Below, piece by piece: positions 23,859-30,780 of a stretch of 36,965 bases of DNA. A model generated the notes under the pieces. That model was not told the DNA's origin. It ran no database searches and saw only the letters and a program-made list of their open reading frames with translations. Within the stretch, counting starts at the first letter, position 1. The number at the start of each line of letters is the position of its first letter. A program made the translations under genes and the position numbers. Source of the DNA: Actinomycetota bacterium (GTDB lineage Bacteria > Actinomycetota > Acidimicrobiia > Spongiisociales > UBA5794); contig JASJXX010000018.1 in the NCBI GenBank assembly GCA_030123765.1, forward strand, positions 1 to 36,965, written 5' to 3'.

Positions 23859-25079
23859 CTATCCGTGCCGAGCGAAGTACGAGGAATCTCTCTCAAGGAT
23901 GTTCCCCAGACTCGCCGGGTCCTGGCCGAGCTTTCTCGCCTTCTCGAAGAGGGTGACCACGTTCTCTGGGGGGACATCGTGACCGATATTGTGGCAGGGC
24001 GCGAGTATGAAGCCGCCGTTACGACCCAAGTCGTAGATGCGTAGGGCGATCTCCTGTTCCAGTTCATCCGTGGTGGCATTGGGCAACATCTGCTGTACGT
24101 CGATCGCACCGTGGAAAGACAAACGATCGCCGAAGGACTCCTTCAACGCAAACGTGTCTTGCATCCCCGTCAGGGACGTCTGCACCGGATTGAGGATGTC
24201 GACGTTCATCTCCAGGAAGTCGTCAATCAGCGGCAGCACAGCGCCATCGGTGTGGAACATCAGTTGGACATCGGCGAGGCTCTTGATGTGGTCATGCAAC
24301 TCTTTGATCCGAGGCTTGATCATCTCGCGGAACAACTTGGGCGAGATCAGCAGCGAAGTCTGTGAACCAAGATCGTCGGTCAAGTAGACGATCTGAACAA
24401 AGGGCCCAACCTCCTCCATGTAGCGGCTCCACATCTCCTTCAGCGTCGAGAGGATCCGGTCCATCAGCGCCTCGGCGAACTCCTTGTCGATGACAAGGTC
24501 CATGAAGAACTGTTCGAACCCCCGCATCTGCAACGAGTTCATCAGTACGCCAGCTTTGATGGCATCGGCGCCGATCACGTAATCCGTGTTCTCGAAGAGG
24601 TGCTTCGCTTGTTCGCGCATGCCCTTGAACTGGTCCGGGTCATGGGGGTCGGGCCACTGGAAATCGTCGATCGTGTCCACTGTGGCGTGCAGCAGAGGAG
24701 CGCCGTCCACAACGTAGTGGTCTACGGTCTCAGTGGCCTTGTAAGGCACGCCCCACATGTCGACGTAGCCGAGGACGTCCTCGCGTTCGGTGACCTGCAC
24801 CCAATGCGGCACGACCCATCGGAAATCGATGTCGAATCGCTGGAGCAGCGATTCGTCTGGCACAACGGTCTGTGCCATTCGATCCAGAATCGTGTTCTCG
24901 TTGACCATGGTTTCATCGCCGAGATAGTCCCGAAGCTTGATGTAGGCACCGCGGTGAAGGGAACCTATGTGTTTCCCCATGTCGATCAGTAAACGATCCG
25001 GCTGCTCATGGTTCATCGCGGCAGAGAAGCACTCTCGTGGCGTCATCACTCTCTCTCTGCCAGATCCTCTCAACGTCAT
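23859..25079 (-). CDS. uroporphyrinogen-decarboxylase-like (MtaA/CmuA-type) corrinoid methyltransferase
   Basis: A 406-aa UroD-fold protein opening MTPRECFSAAMNHEQPDRLL, a typical start of UroD-like methyltransferases rather than heme-pathway HemE. The likely zinc site is His276-Thr-Asp278 (LMFHTDGAV) with Cys362 (LAPCHNIGHDVPPENV). MtaA/MtbA enzymes have His-x-Cys and a distal Cys, so one Cys is replaced by Asp. In context it would transfer the methyl group of the substrate to the corrinoid protein encoded in the same operon. It lies 21 nt after the isomerase gene, with GAGAGG before ATG 25079. HemE is unlikely because the surrounding genes are catabolic. Confidence 0.82.
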   Translation of the reverse strand: MTLRGSGRERVMTPRECFSAAMNHEQPDRLLIDMGKHIGSLHRGAYIKLRDYLGDETMVNENTILDRMAQTVVPDESLLQRFDIDFRWVVPHWVQVTEREDVLGYVDMWGVPYKATETVDHYVVDGAPLLHATVDTIDDFQWPDPHDPDQFKGMREQAKHLFENTDYVIGADAIKAGVLMNSLQMRGFEQFFMDLVIDKEFAEALMDRILSTLKEMWSRYMEEVGPFVQIVYLTDDLGSQTSLLISPKLFREMIKPRIKELHDHIKSLADVQLMFHTDGAVLPLIDDFLEMNVDILNPVQTSLTGMQDTFALKESFGDRLSFHGAIDVQQMLPNATTDELEQEIALRIYDLGRNGGFILAPCHNIGHDVPPENVVTLFEKARKLGQDPASLGNILERDSSYFARHG

Positions 25080-25100
25080 AATGTCCTCTCCGCCTGATCG

Positions 25101-26543
25101 CTAGAAATTTTCATCCATCACGACGGGCTCGATATTCAGCATCTCGCACAGGAACACGAGGTCTCGTACCCAGATTCCAGCTACTCCAGAGATGTGGTTG
25201 GATCCGAACTCGTCAACGAAGCGGCCCAGATCAGCTTCGACTCTCACAAAGGCAGTCGGCAGCTGGTGCTTTCCCCGTTCCTGTGTGAATGAGGCTAGAT
25301 CCTCGTCCGACATCCTGATGACTTCACCAGGGATGATGGCCATTCGGTACTGACCGGCGACACGGTACAGCCGTGCAAGTGTGATCGGACCCGGCGCGGC
25401 CACGAAATACGTGATCGCGCCGCCTCCTGGCCGGAGCGAGGGACGCAATTCGACGCGCCCCAAATTCTCCGAAACGTTATCCGATCGACCCGCGAACCAG
25501 GTGCACATGCCGCCGCAGTTCGGCAGATACAATATCTTCCGGCTCTCATCCATGTGGCTGACATCAGCAAATAGGGTTGAGCCGCCGCCAGACACCTCCT
25601 TGAGAATCTCCATGCTCAAAGCGCCGTCGCCGTCTGCTTCGCACGACATCGAACAAGGCTGCTTCGCTCCTTCTGCATCATAGGGGCCGGGCATGAGCGC
25701 GGCAGAGATGCACTGCGGGACATAGTTATCCGACAGTTCAGGCATGCACTTGACGGCGATGAAGTCGAGGCCTTTCTCCGCGTTGATGTCCTTGTTGGCG
25801 AGATAGCAGCGGAGCTGAAACTCGAGTTTGTCTTCAGTCAGCTTGTCGTCGTCGAAAGCGATGGAAGCAAATTGCTCGCGTGTCCAGCTCATCATTTTAT
25901 CAACCCGGCTCTGGTCGATGAGCTCCGCCCGGCGCACGATCTCCAGTTGGTCGATGTGCTCAACATCCACGCCAAATTGCGAGCGCCACTGCATCGGGTC
26001 GAAGGTACCGGTGTCGATGCCCAGCGAGCGACCACCGAAGAGACCCATAACCCGGCCTCTCAGCCGGGCTTTCGTCGAGGCGGCGCGGAGATACGGCAGC
26101 ACCTTCTCCTCGAAGACAGGAGCGCCGAAATCGTCTCTCACCCTGATGTGATCGATTCCGACCTGGGAGACGGCACCGGATGCAGCGAGCAGACCGACCA
26201 TGCCATGAGTAGCCGCGCTCGTGCTGGTCATCATCACCGTCGGCAGATCGAGGGCCTGAACCGCTCGCACGACGAGATTGGGGGTGGTCCAGCACGGCGT
26301 GTGCGCGAACAAGGCCTCTACCCCGGCTTCTTTCAGCACCCCGATCTGCCGGTCGATGCTCTCTTTCGAACGAGCAACTTCGTCGAATGTGGTCAGTTCG
26401 ACCGGCAGACTGCGCAGATAATTCACCGCCTCCTCGTGACGCGGTTCGGTCAGGCTCCCGAAGTAGCCCTCCCACATGTAGTCGCGGTCGTCGCCGAAGG
26501 TCATCAGACCCAATTTGGGCCTCGCCATTATCTGGCTGGTCAT
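25101..26543 (-). CDS. L-fucose/L-arabinose isomerase-family protein
   Basis: A 480-aa protein of the FucI/AraA superfamily, which interconverts aldoses and ketoses with Mn2+. The metal set known from FucI can be traced: Glu in SCEADGDGAL, Asp in LFADVSHMDE and His in GSNHISGVAG. Earlier blocks are LFAHTPCWTTP, GLFGGRSLGIDTGTFDP and LDFIAVKCMPELS. The ATG at 26543 follows AGGAG by 7 nt. The gene lies between the creatininase-type hydrolase and the UroD-like methyltransferase. It is the best sign that the skeleton being degraded is a sugar or polyol, but family members outside classic FucI are poorly characterised. Confidence 0.8.
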   Translation of the reverse strand: MTSQIMARPKLGLMTFGDDRDYMWEGYFGSLTEPRHEEAVNYLRSLPVELTTFDEVARSKESIDRQIGVLKEAGVEALFAHTPCWTTPNLVVRAVQALDLPTVMMTSTSAATHGMVGLLAASGAVSQVGIDHIRVRDDFGAPVFEEKVLPYLRAASTKARLRGRVMGLFGGRSLGIDTGTFDPMQWRSQFGVDVEHIDQLEIVRRAELIDQSRVDKMMSWTREQFASIAFDDDKLTEDKLEFQLRCYLANKDINAEKGLDFIAVKCMPELSDNYVPQCISAALMPGPYDAEGAKQPCSMSCEADGDGALSMEILKEVSGGGSTLFADVSHMDESRKILYLPNCGGMCTWFAGRSDNVSENLGRVELRPSLRPGGGAITYFVAAPGPITLARLYRVAGQYRMAIIPGEVIRMSDEDLASFTQERGKHQLPTAFVRVEADLGRFVDEFGSNHISGVAGIWVRDLVFLCEMLNIEPVVMDENF

Positions 26544-26557
26544 GGGGTTGCTCCTGT

Positions 26558-27376
26558 TCAGTTAGTCTGCGGACGCGTGCCGACGGGATACTGCTCCATG
26601 ATTTCACCGATCAGCTTGCTGACGTGACCCACCAGCCGCGTGACGAGGATCTCGCCCTTCTCGCGCGTGGCCTTGGTGGGATCTCCGACGCAACCGTTGG
26701 AATGCTCCAGTTTCTCGGGCAGCGCGAAGGTTCCTTCGAAGTGATACATCTGGCCCGGTTTGGGCATCATGCCGGGGGCGATCTTCCATTTTGGATCAAT
26801 CAACGAGGTGCTCGTACCCGGAGCGGCCTTGCTCATATCCACGAATTCGGGGTAGAGATATAGTCCCACGGAAGTCTCGGCCTCGTCGGCATGCCACATC
26901 TCGGCTTCTAACACGTCCTGGTTGTCGCGCAAGAAGTCATACCAGTGCAGCGATAGCACGAAGTATCCATCGATGCCCAGCTTGTGCACGGCGACGATTG
27001 TAGAAGAGACCTGCCCATGAGCCGACAGCAGGATGAACTTGTTGAACCCAGCAACGGCTGCGCCGCGCACGATGTCTTCCACCAGCGCAATGTGCGTCTC
27101 AAAGCGGAGCGGTATGGTTCCTTTGACACCCCAGTGGTGGTAGGGGTGGGATCCGTACATCGGACATGGGAGTACCGTCGCGCCGGACTTCTGTGCGACC
27201 AGTTCGCTCATGCCGATCGCGTTGAACGCGTCAGTGCCACAGGGGCAGTGTGGCCCGTGCTGCTCGGTGGCGCCCAACGGCAGGATCGCCACATCGTTGA
27301 CGCTTTTCGCGTACTCGACGACTTCTTGACCGGGCATCTCGTGGAACCACACCGACGATCGTTTGTTCTCAGTCAT
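26558..27376 (-). CDS. creatininase-family metal-dependent hydrolase
   Basis: A 272-aa member of the creatininase fold. The metal-binding block PLGATEQHGPHCPCGTDAFNA supplies Glu, His and Asp ligands. SAHGQVSS corresponds to the usual GHGGN-type loop in altered form, and ADEAETSVGL carries the distal Glu (usual HAGxxETS). Members open cyclic amides or act on cyclic ketones and peptides such as mycofactocin. Here the GHGGN Asn is replaced, so classic creatininase activity is doubtful. I place the start at ATG 27376, 7 nt after AAGGA; starting at 27415 would include that site. It sits 14 nt before the isomerase gene. Confidence 0.83.
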   Translation of the reverse strand: MTENKRSSVWFHEMPGQEVVEYAKSVNDVAILPLGATEQHGPHCPCGTDAFNAIGMSELVAQKSGATVLPCPMYGSHPYHHWGVKGTIPLRFETHIALVEDIVRGAAVAGFNKFILLSAHGQVSSTIVAVHKLGIDGYFVLSLHWYDFLRDNQDVLEAEMWHADEAETSVGLYLYPEFVDMSKAAPGTSTSLIDPKWKIAPGMMPKPGQMYHFEGTFALPEKLEHSNGCVGDPTKATREKGEILVTRLVGHVSKLIGEIMEQYPVGTRPQTN

Positions 27377-27442
27377 ATCTTTTCCTTCTTGCTCTCTTGG
27401 TCGTTTGTCTTTCACTTGGTAGTTGCGAGTCGGCCGACCGCT

Positions 27443-28528
27443 TTAGGGGGGCACGAGACTGAGCTCGCGATCGAGGCTCATCTCATCGCCGATCCGCAGC
27501 AGTTCGTCATAGAGCGTTCTCGGTAGTGGGATTCCGCTACGACGGCGCTCCTGTTCCGAGCGATGCTCGATCTCGCCGGGCAGCAACATCTCGCTGTGCT
27601 CGTCCCACATAGGCGATTCCTTGACGGTGTCGAAGAATTCGCCCATGCGGCGTTGCAGAACGTTCTTGCTCATGAAGACAAGCGGATTCATCACGAGCAT
27701 CAGATGGGCTGTCCTGCTCGGGTCGTCTGGATGGCGGTACATGCTCTTCAAGTGCTGCTGAAAGCTGCCGCCGGTGATCACGCCGGTCAGAATGTCGACG
27801 AGCAACGCGATGCCGAAGCCCTTATGTGCGGCCATGGGCAGCAGGAAACCTTCGAAGCCTGTCTTCGGGTCGCTGGTTGGTCGGCCATCCTTGTCCGTCG
27901 CCCACCCGAGGGGGATCTCCTCGCCATTTCTTGCAGCGACGAGGAGCTTCCCTCCTGCCACCGCGGACATTGAGATATCGAGGACGAACGGGAATTCGCC
28001 GAATGTGGGCACCGCAACAGCTACTGGATTGTTGCCGGTGATCGCTTCGCTAGCGCCGGGCATCACCATGTTTGGCGCTACGTTCGACATGGCCACGCCG
28101 ATCATTCCATGTTCGACGGCCATGCGGGCGTAAAGGGCGGTTGCGCCACAGTGATTGCTGTTGATGATGCCAACAGCGGCGATGTTGTCCTGCTCAGCGA
28201 TCTCAATCGCTCGTGACATTGCAGCGCTGGCAGCGACATACCCAGGCCCGTTGTCCGCATCCAGTACCTCAAGACCCGAGTCTGCCTTCAGTGTGCGAAT
28301 GTTGGGTGTCGGGTTCGTGGCGCCGGACCGCAGGCGATCCAGGTACTCCGGCACCCTCAAGACGCCGTGTGAATCGATGCCCCACAGGTTCGTCAGTACG
28401 AGGCAACGCGCCACCGTCGCGGCATGCGACGTGCTGCATCCAGTATGCCGAAACATCCCGGACACGAAGGTCTCGAGGGATTCGGCTGACACGTTGACGG
28501 CATTGTCGGCCATGATGGATTCGCTCAC
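27443..28528 (-). CDS. malate/L-lactate (Ldh2/YiaK-type) NAD(P) dehydrogenase
   Basis: A 361-aa member of the Ldh2 family, which oxidises 2-hydroxy acids or reduces 2-oxo acids and is unrelated to Rossmann-fold lactate dehydrogenase. The family blocks GIDSHGVLRVPEYL, INSNHCGATALYARMA, TGNNPVAVAVP and MAAHKGFGIALLVDILTG are present. I choose GTG 28528, 5 nt after AAGAGG; the ATG at 28513 is a second option, and an upstream extension to 28597 reads as Arg/Thr-rich non-protein. Relatives include ureidoglycolate, 2,3-diketogulonate and sulfolactate dehydrogenases. The product may feed the HpcH/HpaI aldolase. Confidence 0.87.
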   Translation of the reverse strand: MSESIMADNAVNVSAESLETFVSGMFRHTGCSTSHAATVARCLVLTNLWGIDSHGVLRVPEYLDRLRSGATNPTPNIRTLKADSGLEVLDADNGPGYVAASAAMSRAIEIAEQDNIAAVGIINSNHCGATALYARMAVEHGMIGVAMSNVAPNMVMPGASEAITGNNPVAVAVPTFGEFPFVLDISMSAVAGGKLLVAARNGEEIPLGWATDKDGRPTSDPKTGFEGFLLPMAAHKGFGIALLVDILTGVITGGSFQQHLKSMYRHPDDPSRTAHLMLVMNPLVFMSKNVLQRRMGEFFDTVKESPMWDEHSEMLLPGEIEHRSEQERRRSGIPLPRTLYDELLRIGDEMSLDRELSLVPP

Positions 28529-28559
28529 CCCCGCCTCTTCAGTTCGGGTCGTCGTCGGC

Positions 28560-28575
28560 CGTACACGCGTGTACG
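28560..28575. repeat. perfect 16-bp palindrome in the corrinoid-protein/dehydrogenase gap
   Basis: CGTACACGCGTGTACG reads the same on both strands and lies in the 99-nt gap between the corrinoid gene stop and the dehydrogenase GTG. It may be a protein-binding site inside the operon or an mRNA hairpin with almost no loop. No -10/-35 pair is evident around it. Confidence 0.6.
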
Positions 28576-28627
28576 AGTCTCTTGGTGACGGCCGCACAAG
28601 AGGTGACTCATCAGGCGGTCCGGGCGT

Positions 28628-29266
28628 TCACGATGAAACCGACGCGAGTCCGAGGGCTGCCCGTACGGCTCGAACAGCGTCCGAAGCGTCAGCCCCATAC
28701 GCATCCGCGCCGATCTCATCGGCGAAGTCCTGGGTGATCACGGCGCCCCCGACAACGATCCGCACGTCATCGCGGTGTTTGAAGTGGTCGATCACAGACC
28801 GCATCTCGTCCCGGGTTGTGCTCAGCAGAGCACTCAGACAGACAACTTCGGCCCCTCGCTCTACGGCTCCTTCAAAGTCTTCGACCAGGCAATCGACGCC
28901 CAAGTCCTCGACCTCGAAGCCGGATCCTTTGAGCATCATGACGACGAGGTTCTTGCCGATGTCGTGCACGTCACCCTTCACCGTTCCGACGCAGATCTTC
29001 GCTATCGGCTGGTGTCCAGACTTTGCGAGCAGTGGCTCGATAATGTCGATTCCTCCCTGCATCGCCCTTGCGGATACCAGCATCTCGGGCACGAACACTT
29101 CTCCGGTGGAGAACTGATCACCGACCTCGCGAAGCGCGGGAATCATCGTCACGTTGAGCAATTCGGAGACATCCTCATCGTTGGCCACTGCCTCCCGCAC
29201 GATCTCGATCACAACGTCCCGTTCGCCGAACACGATGGCGTCGTACAGTTCGTCATTGATGCTCAA
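28628..29266 (-). CDS. corrinoid (cobalamin-binding) methyl-carrier protein
   Basis: Methyl carrier between a substrate-specific methyltransferase and the tetrahydrofolate enzyme, 212 aa. Residues 1-85 form the helical cap domain (FVPEMLVSARAMQGG). Residues about 88-205 form the B12 Rossmann domain with GDVHDIGKNLV, in which His101 is the lower cobalt ligand, then LSALLSTT and VVGGAVIT. This matches MtaC/MtbC/MtvC-type two-domain carriers. The start is TTG 29266 with AGGAG 5 nt upstream, overlapping the relic stop as TTGA. It is the first enzyme gene of operon 2. Confidence 0.94.
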   Translation of the reverse strand: MSINDELYDAIVFGERDVVIEIVREAVANDEDVSELLNVTMIPALREVGDQFSTGEVFVPEMLVSARAMQGGIDIIEPLLAKSGHQPIAKICVGTVKGDVHDIGKNLVVMMLKGSGFEVEDLGVDCLVEDFEGAVERGAEVVCLSALLSTTRDEMRSVIDHFKHRDDVRIVVGGAVITQDFADEIGADAYGADASDAVRAVRAALGLASVSS

Positions 29267-29541
29267 GGTGTCTCCTCAGGGCATCGGAAAGTCGTCGCCT
29301 CGTCATCTCCGTCGCCCCATCCTTCAACCGGGATTCTTGAGCCGCACTCCTCCCCGGTCGAGTTGGCGCGCGGTCCTCCGTTCGAATCTCGCGAGAGCGA
29401 GACGCTGGTGCATCGGCCCCGCCATGACATACGTGCGACGGTCGATGGGCAAGCCCCTGCGGCTAAAGCGACGTCTCGCGACGTTACCGAGGTTGCCATT
29501 TTCGAGCGGCGCAGTCTTTCGCAATGTTCAGGTGTGTTCAC
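29263..29541 (-). pseudogene. regulator relic B: frameshifted LacI-family DNA-binding domain ahead of operon 2
   Basis: A frame of 92 codons starts at GTG 29541, 5 nt after GGAG, and ends as TTGA overlapping the corrinoid gene. Residues 19-37 read VTSRDVALAAGACPSTVAR, an almost canonical LacI helix-turn-helix (V-T-x-x-D-V-A-x-x-A-G-x-x-P-S-T-V-x-R). Directly after, the frame is lost. In the adjacent frame the family pattern continues as VMAGP and then ALARFERRTARQL, so a 1-2 nt indel near 29430 broke the gene. Hinge and effector domains are absent. The remaining open frame then codes for unrelated residues up to the coupled start of the next gene. Confidence 0.7.
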
Positions 29542-29567
29542 GCGCACTCCAGATCGTCAGAAACTGC

Positions 29568-29597
29568 ATTCTATGACTACGTATTCAGACAATGCAA
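29568..29597 (-). promoter_or_regulatory. promoter/operator B (operon 2)
   Basis: Minus strand: -35 TTGCAT (29592-29597), 18-nt spacer, -10 TAGAAT (29568-29573). TGAATACGTAGTCA (29574-29587) touches the -10, identical to copies A and C. Similarity to copy A continues without gaps for about 40 nt upstream of the -35. The 14-nt imperfect palindrome ACTGACCTGTCAGT lies further up at 29640-29653. Confidence 0.82.
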
Positions 29598-29730
29598 ACG
29601 ACACCCTCGCACTCGCACAATCATCGGTCGGCTCCAGAGACTGACCTGTCAGTTTGACGTGCGAGACGGTCTGGGTCGATCGTCTCATCGACGCGATCGG
29701 AGTGGGCGACATCGGCGACGACCGATCCGG

Positions 29731-29756
29731 CCTGACATCACAACCTGACATCACAA
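29731..29756. repeat. 13-bp direct repeat, two tandem copies
   Basis: CCTGACATCACAA occurs twice in tandem, ending immediately before the MTHFR stop codon complement at 29757. It is thus just downstream of operon 3 and about 135 nt upstream of the -35 of promoter B. It could be replication slippage or a short binding array; no hairpin is formed. Confidence 0.7.
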
Positions 29757-30605
29757 TCACAGCTCCGCTAGGTACTGTCGACGCCAGTTCTCGGTCGTGT
29801 CGCAGGAGTTGAAGGTGAAGATGTGGACTCCCTGGATGCCGATCGTGGGATCGTCCAGCGTCGATCCGAGTTCTTCGAGCAGTTCGGCAGGATTGTGACT
29901 GCCAGGTAGCACGAAGTGAGCCACAACACCCGAGTTCTTGCGAAGGAAGCGAATCGAGTCCCCTACTCCGATCCGAGCGGAGATCTTCAGCAGGCGGCGC
30001 CGATCGGCTACCCCCGGCATTCCGAGCATCACGGGCAGCGAGACGCCAGCGCTGCGCTGGGACTTCAACCAGTCCGCGATGGCCGCACCCTGGAAGCACA
30101 TCTGAGTCGTCATGGAGGATGCGTATGGCTGCTTGTCGAGGATCGCCTGGTCGAGAGCTGCAGTGGAGATGACGGTGTGGCCTTCCGGATGCGCGGCGAT
30201 CCCGATCTCTGTCAGGTCGTGGCCGATCTCGTCCATCGCCATCAGGAGCGAGAGGCTGTCGAAGAACTCAGACGGGTCGCCGTCGCCACCCATCACGAAC
30301 ACCCGGGTAATTCTGAGGCGGTCGAGGCGGTCGAGAATCCGTTCGAGGTGGGCCCGGTCGGTGATGAGTCGGGCGGAGAGGTGCGGCATAACGTCGAAAC
30401 CCATCTGTTGCAAGTCTTCGACGAGGTCGAGCGTGGCGTCCATGCCCTTCGCGGGTGATGCCGTGACCGACACCATTGCACCGTCGGGCAAGTACTTTGC
30501 TTGATCCAGAACGTTCTTCAGGGGGATCAGTTCGAACAGCGGGTTCGTGAGAACCCTCCGGATGGCAGCTCGAGCTGGCGCATCAAGGTGGTCGAGGGCC
30601 GTCAT
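29757..30605 (-). CDS. methylenetetrahydrofolate reductase-family protein (divergent MetF)
   Basis: A 282-aa TIM-barrel protein of the MTHFR family. Recognisable parts are the first strand MVSVTASPAKG, MPHLSARLITDRAHLERILDRL (usual PHLTCRD), VFVMGGDGDPSEF (usual LALRGDxP) and the later SSMTTQMCF (usual ITQxFF). Several flavin/folate positions deviate, so the cofactor may differ. In context it would oxidise methyl-THF, formed by the pterin methyltransferase, to methylene-THF. ATG 30605 has GGAGG 8 nt upstream. The in-frame sequence in the 175-nt gap to the activator gene (30606-30780) stays open and includes MCPMDDPAGNRCNEFF, so a longer protein is possible. Confidence 0.72.
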   Translation of the reverse strand: MTALDHLDAPARAAIRRVLTNPLFELIPLKNVLDQAKYLPDGAMVSVTASPAKGMDATLDLVEDLQQMGFDVMPHLSARLITDRAHLERILDRLDRLRITRVFVMGGDGDPSEFFDSLSLLMAMDEIGHDLTEIGIAAHPEGHTVISTAALDQAILDKQPYASSMTTQMCFQGAAIADWLKSQRSAGVSLPVMLGMPGVADRRRLLKISARIGVGDSIRFLRKNSGVVAHFVLPGSHNPAELLEELGSTLDDPTIGIQGVHIFTFNSCDTTENWRRQYLAEL

Positions 30606-30780
30606 TGGTTGTACCTCCGAGTCAGGGAACGCCAACTTCCGTTGAGCAAAGAATTCGTTGCATCGATTGCCCGCCGGATCGTCCATGGGACACATCTCGT
30701 AGGAGCGGAGCCACGCTCTCCAAATCCTGGTGGGCCGAATGATGTCCTTGCGAATGCCTTCGCCCCGCTTCGCCGGACCC

